This document shows positions 10,571 through 20,321 of a DNA stretch of 64,000 nt, one piece after another. The DNA comes from Nosema muscidifuracis (Eukaryota; Microsporidia; Nosematidae), in assembly GCA_028335825.1 (NCBI GenBank), contig JAIOKI010000014.1:186001-250000 (forward strand), written 5' to 3'. The notes under the pieces were generated by a model, which worked only from the letters and a program-made list of their open reading frames with translations, made no database searches and had not been told where the DNA came from. A program made the translations under genes and the position numbers. Position 1 is the first letter of the stretch, and every line of letters starts with the position of its first letter.

Positions 10571-11440
10571 ATTTGTTATTTAAAAAAATATTTAGTTAAA
10601 TTTTAAACTTCATATTTATTTAAAAAATGAATATTTCTAAGCAACTATTTATTGTAAAATTTTAGACTTTATATTCATCTCAAAAAAATAATATTTTTAA
10701 TCAACTATTCATTATGAAAAGTTACTATAATTAATTACTCTTAAATTACACATACTGATATATGTCATCTTCTGTAAAAGCTATTTCGGTATTTTTAAAA
10801 GAAAATTAAGATTGTTTAATTGTTAAAATAAAGATTATATACATAAAAATGAATACTAGAAAATATGTAAAGTTGTTAAATTAAAATTAATTTTTTTAAA
10901 ATTTAAAAATCTTTTTATGTATTATTAAGACTAAAAATTGATATATAATTTGTATTTTAGACATGTTAAAAATTTTATTATATTTATATAATTGACTAAA
11001 ATCTCTCTTTAGCTATTACAAAAAGTCTATTAATAGGCGATAAAAAAAATCATTAACAATTTATAATAAGATAAGTCAATCAGCATGTAATTACAAAATG
11101 AGAGTCTCTAAGAAAAGATTTTTACTTTTTAAGTTTAGTATTTAAATTAAAAAAATAAAAATACTATTAATTTAATAAACATTGTCTTACATTAAAGTAT
11201 AAATCAATCGAAAATAAGATGATTATCTAAATTACTTGTTCATAAATACATCTTAATAAAATTATTTTAAGCTTTCTACTTCACTCTAAAATTTGCAGAA
11301 ATCTTTAATTTGAAAAAAAAACATATGTAACTATTTAAAGAGCAGAGATTTATAGCAAAATATAAATTATAGGGAAAAATCTACTAAATTATATTTCAAA
11401 GTATAGCTTTTCTTTGAAGATATATTGATTTTTAATAAAA
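10571..11440. other. Intergenic, no gene seen
   Basis: 870 bases of A+T-rich sequence between paralogue 1 and the first 5S gene. No ORF or start signal was found. Confidence 0.5.
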
Positions 11441-11560
11441 TTACAGCACCCAGTTTTTCCAAGCGGTCTCCCATCTTAGTAGTACTAACTAGGCTCTTAC
11501 TGGCTTAACTTCGGAGAGCTGACGAGTTCCGGTGCTTTACAGTAGATATGGCCGTAACTG
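11441..11560 (-). rRNA. 5S ribosomal RNA, copy 1 (with a 3-base insertion)
   Basis: Read on the reverse strand the sequence begins CAGTTACGGCCATATCTAC, contains the internal promoter boxes AAGTTAAGCCAGTAAGAGCC and GATGGGAGACCGC, and ends GGGTGCTGTAA followed by TTTT, a pol III terminator. This is the canonical 5S architecture at 120 bases. Against copy 2 it has two substitutions and one extra ACT in the segment between GAGCC and GATGGG, where 5S length is normally invariant. It may be a variant or a non-functional copy. Confidence 0.93.
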
Positions 11561-14034
11561 AATGCTTGATTCAAAAACGTATAATTAACCAACAAGTAAT
11601 TATTAAATTTACAAAGATGCTAATATGGGTAAAAGAATATATTATAAGATATAAGTCTTATAAATATTTCAGTATAGCTTACTAATAAACTAGATAAATT
11701 ATGCCAAAAAAATTTGATTAAACTTAAATTTACCTCAAGAAATTAAATAATAAATTGTAAAATTAAGTTTACTAGTCATTGTGTAAGAAATAACATTAAT
11801 ATGTTATCAAGGAAAGGTAAAGATCGAGAACTATTTTTTACAATGCATAAAAATACTTAATTAGATAATTCTCTTATTCTTAATATATCTCTTTTCATCA
11901 TCAATAAAATGTTTAAAATTTAATTTTAATTATCTTCTAATAATTATATTAAAATTCTCTTCATAGAATAGAAAGTATTCTGATAGTTTATATTTAAGTT
12001 TAAAATTTAATTAACTTCTAATAATTATATTAAACTTCCGTTCATAGAATAGAAAAGATTTATTAGTTTTACTAATAAAAATTCCTCCTACATTATTTCA
12101 TTTTTTAATATTTGACTAAAATAGATTTTTCTATTATATTTAAATAAAAATATTACTTACAAGTCTTAAAAAAATTATTTAATATTATTTTTTCAGAAGA
12201 AATAAATTTGAAGTCAAAAATAATATTTTAATGATGGTGAAAATTTAAATAATTTCTATTGATATAAAATTAACCTATCAATAAACATGAAAAATTAATT
12301 GTAATATTTTTAATAAACAATATTATAAAAGGTAACAAGTTTATTAATAAAAAATATTTCATTTATCTGATTAATTATTATTACAATGGATTTACTAAAC
12401 AATATTTAAAGTTCATTTTTATTTTGTAACGAAGAAATCATCAATTTTATTTTTTTATAAAAATATCTCATTTAATTTAAGTAGATATTATATTAAAAGA
12501 ATAAATTATTTTTTAATAAAATTTATTCATTAATATTTCAGAATGATAATATTTTATTATTAAAACCAATATAAATTATAATATAAAAAAAATTATTTGT
12601 TATCATAACAACTAGTAGAGACTTATTTGACAATATTAGAACATAATGATCCAAAAATATAAAATAAAGACTATATTAATGTATAAAAAAATAAATATCG
12701 TCAACTATAACAATAAAACTTTATTAAAGAAATATTCTATAAGACGAGCGGAAATTTCAATTATTTAGAAATATTTCACTTATAAAATTGATGATAGAGA
12801 TATTAATATAAAAAAAAACAGTTAATAATATATTGAGATATTATGATAAAAAAAAATATTTATTTTAAATATATATGTATATTAAAACAGTGAAAAGCTT
12901 TGTAATATTTTAATAGAAGAAATTAAAAAAAAGTTTATTTATAATTGGATTGGTGAATTGCGCATTTTTTGATCTTTTGAAGTCAAATAATTTAATAAAG
13001 ATTTATAATTTCATTTTTGAGTTGAATTAAAAGAATTACTTATTTTACCATATTTGGATCAGAAATAAATTATAGAAATTATTTTAAAATAATATAAATC
13101 TTATAAGCAAATATCATCCACATTTTGCAGATTCCCATATATAATTTTATTAGTGAAGATCTATCCGATAAAAATTATATTCATATGATGAATTATAATA
13201 AAAAAGAATAAGACAATCTTTTATAACTTAATATTATTAAAATACAATTCATTTAGTATGTTTTTATATTTTGGGTTTATGAAAGTACAGCTTGTGTTTA
13301 TACAGAATGAATTTCAAAAATATATAAAGGAGGTCTATTTATATACATAAATTGTCGAAGATTAATTAAAAAGTTTATATTATATAATAAATCTATGAAA
13401 AATAATATCGTTATTTTTAAATTTGTTTATTTTAATATAAGTCCATATTTGGAAATTGATTTTACTTAAAATGGTTAATGTTAGATATTTGAGATTTAAA
13501 TAATAAATCTAAAAATTACTATAAATTAATTTAGATGATTATATAAAACTTTTGACTCTACACATTTCTTAAAATAAAATATAACTTTAGAATTGAATCT
13601 ATAAAAATAGTCCTTTGATTGACACAGTATTTTTTATAATTTTCTACATGTATCTGATTATTCCTTTATTTTACAAAATTATATCTAAAAAATGATTTAG
13701 TCTTTATATATAATCAAAGTAAGGTTTAAATAATATAATAAATTTATTTTAATTTTTTGTCTTAAGATCTTATAAAATAACGTTCTTATTTTAACCCTTT
13801 AATATATACTTTTTAAAGTAATAATTGAAAAATATTTTTGTGATTATTGTACTAATTAAAAAAAGAGTTAAGTTTGTTAGTTTAATTAAACTAACAAAAT
13901 ATATGTATATAACAAATTTATTATATGTAAATGTATATTTATTCAAGAAAATAAAAATATTAATTTATCAAAAAAAGACTATTTTTTTAATTTAAATTAA
14001 AAAAAATGCATAAATAAAAAAAGAGGAATGGGGT
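11561..14034. other. Gene desert, 2.5 kb; no gene seen
   Basis: Very A+T-rich. Two copies of an approximately 60-base direct repeat lie at about 11911-11970 and 11998-12055, sharing TTCTAATAATTATATTAAA and CATAGAATAGAAA. The only start-like ORF is 24 codons at 13279-13350 behind a GGG; I do not regard it as a gene. Confidence 0.5.
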
Positions 14035-14811
14035 ATGAAATTCAGTCACATCAGTTTGGTTTTTATATGCATATGTGTTATATTAATCGGTATAGGTTTA
14101 TATTTTATGTATAAAGATACTAAGGAATCTAAAACAGATAATCCTTCTTCTGGTAACAAAGATAATCCTACAGATTCAAAAGAGAAATTCTCTAGTAGCA
14201 ATAATAATACTAAAGATTCATCAAATGATGTTTCACATATGAAAATAACCATACCTGCTGATAGTAATTATGAAGTACTCGTAAACTATAAAGCTAGACG
14301 ATATGTCACATTCAAAGATAAGAAATTGTTTCGAGCACTACTTTATTGTTCAAAAGCCGTTTTATTTATTGACGATAAATTATTAAAAATGGTTAAAATA
14401 CCAAATCCTAATAAAGAAGATTCTAATAAATTTATTAATTTACCAGAAGAAATATTGAATACTCTATATGAAATAATTAAAATGTATAGAGAACCATATC
14501 TCAGTTCCGATATGGATTTAATGGAGGAAAGTGTCAATAAAGAAATTAGTAATCTTAATATCTACTATAAAAAGTTAGATACAATTTCCGTGTTGAAGAC
14601 ACCAATAATAAATCCTAAAGAAGTGATTTCTTCTAACCTCCCAATTAAAAATTTATTGATAGAGGCTATGTCGAAAGCTTTCCCTAAAGATGTTCAAGCT
14701 GATATTTTAGATAAGAGATTTAAATATGAATCGATTGATTATGAATTTGATGTCCTTGATGTCTATATTATTGAAGAGATGTGTTATTATATGAGTATTA
14801 AGGGTAATTAA
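14035..14811 (+). CDS. Membrane-anchored protein of unknown function, paralogue 2
   Basis: 258 residues, paralogue of the gene at 9674. One membrane segment lies at about residues 7-26, then a hydrophilic linker rich in Lys, Asp, Ser and Asn (about 27-75), and the shared C-terminal domain (about 80-258). The two proteins keep the Tyr-Cys-x-Lys block, a central Tyr-x-Ser-Ser-Asp element, a Phe-Pro-x-x-Val helix and the Asp-Lys-Arg-Phe-Lys-Tyr-Glu-Ser-Ile-Asp signature, but the linkers do not align. The ATG is preceded by GGGGT, the same unusual G-rich start element as paralogue 1. It too is followed, 1.7 kb on, by a reverse-strand 5S gene. No enzyme motif was seen. Function unknown. Confidence 0.75.
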   Translation: MKFSHISLVFICICVILIGIGLYFMYKDTKESKTDNPSSGNKDNPTDSKEKFSSSNNNTKDSSNDVSHMKITIPADSNYEVLVNYKARRYVTFKDKKLFRALLYCSKAVLFIDDKLLKMVKIPNPNKEDSNKFINLPEEILNTLYEIIKMYREPYLSSDMDLMEESVNKEISNLNIYYKKLDTISVLKTPIINPKEVISSNLPIKNLLIEAMSKAFPKDVQADILDKRFKYESIDYEFDVLDVYIIEEMCYYMSIKGN

Positions 14812-16532
14812 ATTTTTATTTAATCTTATTTTAAATTTATTTTAGTAAGCAAATGTTAAATAAGATGATTTTACATATTAAAATCATGGGGGTTTCCTTT
14901 GAATTCTCGTTTATTAACTTTTTGTGGAATGTCTCTAATGGTAAAGCTTTAAAAAAGTCAACTTAAACACAATAAATCGAACATAATAGTCCTTATTTTG
15001 GTTTACTATACCAAACTTATTCCTGTGTTTGTTATTAGGATACTAAATACCGAAATTTATATCATAAGATTTAATTTTGATTGTCGTTACTTATGTATTA
15101 AATTTATACTTTAAGCTGATTTTAATTAAAAAATTACAAAATTTAAAACTTAGAAAAAAATAATTATCTTTGAATTTGAAAGATAAAAATCAAGACTAAC
15201 TCTGTGTAAAACCAATATAGGTGAGAATATTTGTTAGTAGTTCTTTAAATTGTAATTTATTTAAAATATTTTTCTTTTGTAATTTTGTGTCATTTTCATT
15301 TTTAAAATTGTCTAAATTTTCGTATTAATTATTTCTCATTCTTTCTTGACAACATATCTGCCTTCATTAGGCATCATCATCTATAAATTTTTATCGTTTA
15401 ACTTTAGAGAGTCATATTAATTAATTTCGCTTGAACATCTGCCTGAACTCTGTTATGTACTTTTTGGAAACTTTATAAATACATCATTTCAGGTCATAAA
15501 ATTAAATATTATCTTTATCTTATATAAAGTTCTGTAGTAATTAACTGAAATACTTGTATTTCTTCTAAAGTATTCTAGACTTTCAAAAGACGATATATTA
15601 ACCTTAATATTTAATTTTTTTATCGAGTACTTAAATATCCTTCTTGTTGTATTTGACTTTAATTTCAGTTTTTGGCATATCTAAATGTAATATTTTAACG
15701 AAAACATAAAGTTTTTTCATATTTCAAAAGAAATCTTCCAATCAAAATTAGAAAAATCTATTAAATGATCTAAAAAAGAATGTTAAAAATTAAATAGTTA
15801 TATTTCAGCTTATTTTTTAAGAAATATAACATTAAAACTCCAAAGATAATCTGTATAAGAGACAGTAGCAAATAAATGAGTTGAGATAAGGTGGATACTA
15901 ATATCAAGAATTAAATACAAAAAGCTAGAATTTTTAATTATTAAAAATTATAAAAGAACTACTAGTAGAAAATGTGTTAGATCTTTCGATAATTTACAAA
16001 AGTCGAATCTGAAAAATGAATTAATGAAGATCTACTAGCAGCACTGACTTGATACATAAATGCAAAATAAAAATAGTACCAGTAATTACTTAAGATGATA
16101 TAACAAAGAAATATCATTCAAAATACAAAAATATTAGAGGTAACAATAGAATCCAAACATTCACATCCATTCAGCAAATTATCCTTAAAAAAATATTAGA
16201 ACAACGAAGAGAATAAGATGGGCTTCTCTGAAAATATAAAAGGTAAAACAACAGATCATTGAATAACTAGCATGGTGTAAAACAAAGAGTAACAGAATAG
16301 TTCTTAAATAATTAAAAGTTTCTTGAGAAAAACTAAAAGACATTATAAGAACTAAATCAAAAAAAAATAATTTTAAATAATTAAAATTGATAGTTTTATT
16401 AATTCGTTTTACCAAATTAAACGATATTAGTGTAACAAAAGTGCTTAAAACATATAAATAGGAACTAAACTTTTTTATATAATATTTATGAAGTTGTTAT
16501 TACGTAAAAATAATATCCTTTCGTTAACAAAA
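14812..16532. other. Intergenic, 1.7 kb; possible decayed coding sequence
   Basis: Patches at about 14880-15060, 15200-15480 and 15840-16330 have visibly more G+C than true spacers. On the reverse strand they give short runs of plausible codons broken by many stops, the look of a long-dead gene or element. No family could be recognised. An open frame of 76 codons at 16185-16415 (reverse) is hydrophobic and low-complexity and has no start element. A 14-base match to the Tn5 mosaic end sits at 15852-15865. Confidence 0.35.
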
Positions 16533-16649
16533 TTACAGCACCCAGCTTTTCCAAGCGGTCTCCCATCTTAGTACTAACTAGGCTCTTACTGGCTTAACTT
16601 CAGAGAGCTGACGAGTTCCGGTGCTTTACAGTAGATATGGCCGTAACTG
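16533..16649 (-). rRNA. 5S ribosomal RNA, copy 2
   Basis: 117 bases on the reverse strand with the same 5' (CAGTTACGGCC), internal control region and 3' end (GGTGCTGTAA then TTTT) as copy 1. The GAGCC to GATGGG spacing matches the usual 5S length, so this is the better candidate for the functional gene. Flanking sequences do not match those of copy 1 beyond a few bases. Confidence 0.95.
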
Positions 16650-16780
16650 CTAAGATGATACTATTAAAAAATAAAATATTGTAAACGGCATATAATTAAT
16701 ATAAGTTTGAATAATTATTGGTATTAACTTATAAAATTTATAAAAATCTAATAATATTAACTTATTGAATTTATTATTTA

Positions 16781-17164
16781 TTAAATATATTTTTTGAATC
16801 CATTTTCATCTTCTACAAGTTTCTTCTTAACTTTCTTATCCTTACTCTGGTTCAAATAAACCTGTGCATAGTTTACAATTTCATTTTCAATATCCATTGG
16901 ATCACTAAAAGTCGTAGAATTTTCTACAAAACATTCTTTCGTATTCTCGAAATCTATAGCATCATTTATATCTTTAAATTCGAATACGTATACAAAACTA
17001 TCATCATGTTTCTGTACAGATAGACAAGTACTATTCTCAATTCGTACTGACATTTTGTATTTTAAGCTGAATGATATTATATTTTCTTTTCGTTCTATAT
17101 GTGTCTTTACTTTAGTAAATGATAATTCGTTGTCTATTTTGAACGGAAAATTAAGTTTTAACAT
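16781..17164 (-). CDS. Small protein of unknown function
   Basis: 127 residues, not recognised. The first 85 residues alternate hydrophobic and charged positions in a beta-rich pattern (Leu-Lys-Leu-Asn-Phe-Pro-Phe, then several short strands), possibly a PH-like or small beta barrel fold. The C-terminus is a basic helix ending Asp-Glu-Asn-Gly-Phe-Lys-Lys-Tyr-Ile. Codon use resembles neighbouring real genes and the ATG is preceded by ATCCTTCGT, a weak form of the local start element. No signal peptide or membrane segment. Confidence 0.6.
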   Translation of the reverse strand: MLKLNFPFKIDNELSFTKVKTHIERKENIISFSLKYKMSVRIENSTCLSVQKHDDSFVYVFEFKDINDAIDFENTKECFVENSTTFSDPMDIENEIVNYAQVYLNQSKDKKVKKKLVEDENGFKKYI

Positions 17165-17212
17165 ACGAAGGATAAAAATTAAAAAATATTTGAATTGGTT
17201 TTTTTTTCAAAA

Positions 17213-17433
17213 CAGGAATGTATTTTTTTATCAAGTATTTAAAATTTATGAGAATCATTTTTTTAGTACTTAAGTTTCTCCATTTTCAAATAAAATGTAT
17301 TTTTTTATCAAGCATTAAAAATATTTGTAAAAATTCTTTTTTCAAATAAAATGTATCTTTTATTAAGTATTAAAAATTCATGAGAAGATTCTTTTTTTAA
17401 ATAAAATGTATTTTTTATTAAGTATTAAAAAAT
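17213..17433. repeat. Direct repeats between two reverse-strand genes
   Basis: Four degenerate copies of a unit of about 55-65 bases, each with AAATAAAATGTAT and a TTTTTATTAAGTATTAAAA tract. Confidence 0.65.
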
Positions 17434-17447
17434 ATTCTTTTTATTAT

Positions 17448-17918
17448 TTAAATTTCTTTCTTATCTTCTAAAATATCTTGACAATATTCATGAATATCTC
17501 TTTTATAACTTAAAAAACTGCATATCCCACAAACCTTGTAAACACCTTCCATTTCTACTATCATATCTTTGAACAATACCAAACTCTTCTTAGAAAGTAA
17601 GACTTTCCCATTAGCATCCATTTCTAACCATTCTTTATCAATAAGTGATTGTATAAGATTGCTCTGTACATCTTTGTCATAAATTATGTTCTCAAATATT
17701 CTTATAATTTCTTCGTTATCTTTTTCGTTATATCCTACAATAACATCTTTATCAGATGTATTCTTTAAGATATAACATGATTTATCGTACCACTCTACTA
17801 CCTCAAAATGTATCTGTCTAAGTATTGTGTTTATGTCATGAAGATTGTCTAGTCTATGTTTCTTATACATACCAGTTAGTAAAAGTTCATAAATAATTTC
17901 ACTTTGATCTACTAACAT
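17448..17918 (-). CDS. NSE1: Nse1-like subunit of the SMC5/6 complex, reduced RING
   Basis: 156 residues, much shorter than typical Nse1 (250 or more). The N-terminal part matches the Nse1 winged-helix region: Ile-Asn-x-Ile-Leu near residue 30, then Ile-His-Phe-Glu-Val, Tyr-Ile-Leu-Lys-Asn-Thr-Ser-Asp, and an acidic helix. The second winged helix follows with Lys-Glu-Trp-Leu and Gly-Lys-Val-Leu-Leu-Ser before a helical run. The C-terminus holds Cys-Gly-Ile-Cys and one more His and Cys within about 15 residues, a remnant of the variant RING that in full-length Nse1 binds two zincs. Nse1 works with Nse3 and Nse4 in DNA repair on the SMC5/6 head. ATG preceded by TACCCCATAAG. Shares its orientation with NOP56, 58 bases downstream of that gene. 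Confidence 0.65.
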   Translation of the reverse strand: MLVDQSEIIYELLLTGMYKKHRLDNLHDINTILRQIHFEVVEWYDKSCYILKNTSDKDVIVGYNEKDNEEIIRIFENIIYDKDVQSNLIQSLIDKEWLEMDANGKVLLSKKSLVLFKDMIVEMEGVYKVCGICSFLSYKRDIHEYCQDILEDKKEI

Positions 17919-17976
17919 CTTATGGGGTAAAAGAATGATATAAAAAATAAATTAAAACTTTTGAATGATATTTAAT

Positions 17977-19194
17977 TTATAAATTCTTTAGTTTGTTATA
18001 TATTCTACTCATCACTATATCAGTATTTTCCACTTCTTTATTATTATCAAATGATTTTAACTTCTTCTTCACAATATTCTTGATAGCTACTCCATATTCG
18101 TTAGTTCTGTTATATGAAAAGCAATCTATCTTAGATAATATTGCTATCTTAGAAGCTAAATATCTGCTGAACTTTGCTTTATTTTTCACATGTGCTTTAG
18201 AAATATACTTAGAATAGAACAATACTCCATATTTAGGAGTATTTGATCTTGATTTTAAGGCTTGGAAGAGACTCTTCTCTGCTCCTAATAGTTGAATAGT
18301 AGAGGCGGTAGACTTTGATAAATTCATTAATCCACCACTTAATACAATAATCTTAGCTGCCATTACATCACCAAGTAATTCGCATAAATTTGGAGCTACA
18401 GTCTCCATTTTATTCTTCAAATATATTTTTAATTTATTTTTTATATCAATCTTTTCATTAATAATATCACATAAATTACGTATATTCATTAGATCTACTT
18501 CATTTAATTCTATACCAATAGAATTATTTTTAAGTTCTATTAATTCTTTTAATTTATCTTCAGATAAAATATCGTATTTATTTTTATCATTAATATCGTT
18601 ATTTATAAAATAATTCATGGCTTTTATATATTCATCATTCCCATCACAATGACTAAATAATTCAGGGAAACTCCATCCATATAATTCTTTAATTCTCATT
18701 GAATAACTGTTAATATCTTTCTCAAGTTGATCTAACATATTAACAGTATGAATCATAATATTATCATCTTTTTTAGAATTAAATTCTACTTTGTTTCTTG
18801 AGAATGTATGAGATAAACCAAGTATAAATTGTATATCATTATCTAGTTTAGTAAATTTAATCTCATTCTGTTTAATTCCCCTTAATATATTCATACTAGT
18901 TTTTTGTTCTATATTAATAAGTTTAAGTGCTTGTTTTAATGAAGGATCACAATGTAAAATTTTGACTTCATTCAATTCTAAAAAATTTCGAAGTTCAAGT
19001 GGTATTTTGTTATTGTTCAAAGATTGAATATTATTATAAGCCATCTGTACATCAATAAAATCAAATTTTGATACTAAATTAACTACTTGTGTAAGTTTTA
19101 AATAATCTTTATATGATTCATTAGATAGATCTTCGTATTCTTTTAGTTCAAATAAAATGTACCCTTTGGTATGTTCGTATAACAAATGTTGCAT
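17977..19194 (-). CDS. NOP56: Nop56, box C/D snoRNP core protein
   Basis: 405 residues with the complete family plan: N-terminal domain (residues 1-130, Leu-Tyr-Glu-His-x3-Gly-Tyr start), coiled-coil with Met-Arg-Ile-Lys-Glu-Leu-Tyr-Gly-Trp-Ser-Phe-Pro-Glu-Leu (about 165-180), and the Nop domain (about 260-370) containing Val-Ala-Pro-Asn-Leu, Gly-Ala-Glu-Lys-Ser-Leu-Phe and Ala-Leu-Lys-x-Arg-x-Asn-Thr-Pro-Lys-Tyr-Gly. The segment Ser-Lys-Ile-Asp-Cys-Phe points to Nop56 rather than Nop58. The Lys-Glu-rich tail of larger homologues is missing. It binds C/D snoRNAs with fibrillarin and Snu13 in the nucleolus for rRNA 2'-O-methylation and pre-rRNA processing. ATG preceded by AACCCCTTTAA. Head-to-head with SUA5 across only 105 bases, so the two probably share a promoter region. 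Confidence 0.95.
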   Translation of the reverse strand: MQHLLYEHTKGYILFELKEYEDLSNESYKDYLKLTQVVNLVSKFDFIDVQMAYNNIQSLNNNKIPLELRNFLELNEVKILHCDPSLKQALKLINIEQKTSMNILRGIKQNEIKFTKLDNDIQFILGLSHTFSRNKVEFNSKKDDNIMIHTVNMLDQLEKDINSYSMRIKELYGWSFPELFSHCDGNDEYIKAMNYFINNDINDKNKYDILSEDKLKELIELKNNSIGIELNEVDLMNIRNLCDIINEKIDIKNKLKIYLKNKMETVAPNLCELLGDVMAAKIIVLSGGLMNLSKSTASTIQLLGAEKSLFQALKSRSNTPKYGVLFYSKYISKAHVKNKAKFSRYLASKIAILSKIDCFSYNRTNEYGVAIKNIVKKKLKSFDNNKEVENTDIVMSRIYNKLKNL

Positions 19195-19299
19195 TTAAAG
19201 GGGTTTAGAAAAAAAAATAATAAAAAATGAATGGCTTATAAAAAAATATCAATTTGATATTTCGTTATATTTTAAAATATTTTTATTAATTTCTTACCC

Positions 19300-20310
19300 A
19301 TGAAAATAGTTTCAACTGACAATTTAGATATACAAACTGTTATCGAATATTTTAAAAACGATGTAGTAGTAATTCCCACAGAAACAGTCTACGGATTATC
19401 TGCAAGTATATATAATGAAAAAGCTTTACTCAATATTTTTAAATTAAAAAAAAGACCAGCTGATAATCCTTTGATAGTTCATGTTTCTTCAATAGATATG
19501 CTTAAAACTATCATAGATGGAGATATTCCAGAAAAATATTTTAAAATTATTGAGAAATATTGGCCTGGACCTATTTCTTTATTATTTAAAGCTAATAAAA
19601 ATGTTTCGAAAATTGTCACAGCTGGATTGGATACTGTGTTAGTAAGAATACCTGATAATAAAACTGTACTAGAAATTATTAATAAATTAAATGAACCATT
19701 AGCTGCACCTTCTGCTAATTTAAGTGGAAAACCAAGTCCTTCGTGTATACAACATACTATAGATGATTTTGGTGAGAATGTTCCTCTTTATATAGATGGA
19801 GGAGAATGTAGAGTTGGTTTAGAATCTACTGTCTTTTCATATTTGAATAATCCTATTATTCTTAGACCAGGGGGTATTTGTATAGAACAATTAGAAAATC
19901 TTCTTTCTACAAATATCAGTTTAAAATATAATTTCAAGAAAAATAAGCCAGATGAGATATGTCCAGGTCAGAAGTACAAACATTACAGTCCAAAGAATAA
20001 ATTTGTATTAATAATGAAAGGAATTAAAGATATTACAGAATGTGTTAAAGACTTTATATCTGGTAAAGAATTTACAAATATAGGAATCTTAAGTCATTTA
20101 AATTGTGAAATCAAAGTAGAAGAATTTTCTAATATAGAGATTTACTCTTTAGGATCTAATAATGAAGAAATAGCTTCTAATCTTTTTAGGGGATTAAGAA
20201 AGTTAGATGAATATTGTGATATTATATTTACTTCAGAGGTATCTCTAGAGAAGGAAGGAGAAGCAGTTATGGATAGAATGAAAAAGGCAGCACATCATAT
20301 AATTAAATAG
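19300..20310 (+). CDS. SUA5: Sua5/YrdC threonylcarbamoyl-AMP synthase
   Basis: 336 residues. The YrdC domain (about 10-200) shows Ile-Pro-Thr-Glu-Thr-Val-Tyr-Gly-Leu, Lys-Lys-Arg-Pro-Ala-Asp-Asn-Pro-Leu, Trp-Pro-Gly-Pro, Ala-Pro-Ser-Ala-Asn-Leu-Ser-Gly and Leu-Glu-Ser-Thr-Val. The linker Cys-Pro-Gly-Gln-Lys-Tyr-Lys-His-Tyr-Ser-Pro and the C-terminal Sua5 domain follow, so this is the long Sua5 form. It makes threonylcarbamoyl-AMP from Thr, bicarbonate and ATP, the first step of t6A formation at position 37 of ANN-decoding tRNAs. CCC lies directly next to the ATG. It converges on RAD2 with 11 bases between the stop codons, showing how compact this block is. Confidence 0.95.
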   Translation: MKIVSTDNLDIQTVIEYFKNDVVVIPTETVYGLSASIYNEKALLNIFKLKKRPADNPLIVHVSSIDMLKTIIDGDIPEKYFKIIEKYWPGPISLLFKANKNVSKIVTAGLDTVLVRIPDNKTVLEIINKLNEPLAAPSANLSGKPSPSCIQHTIDDFGENVPLYIDGGECRVGLESTVFSYLNNPIILRPGGICIEQLENLLSTNISLKYNFKKNKPDEICPGQKYKHYSPKNKFVLIMKGIKDITECVKDFISGKEFTNIGILSHLNCEIKVEEFSNIEIYSLGSNNEEIASNLFRGLRKLDEYCDIIFTSEVSLEKEGEAVMDRMKKAAHHIIK

Positions 20311-20321
20311 GAACTTGATTT

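Noticed and set aside
13279-13350. 24-codon ORF behind TTGGGTTT
   Set aside because: Has a GGG near the ATG but is too short, isolated and without a recognisable product.
14850-14890. Reverse ATG after CCCCC giving a 16-codon ORF
   Set aside because: Good start-like element by chance, but the frame stops at once and no splice option gives a protein.
16185-16415. Reverse-strand 76-codon ORF
   Set aside because: Hydrophobic, low-complexity composition, no start element, and located in a patch with many stops in all frames.
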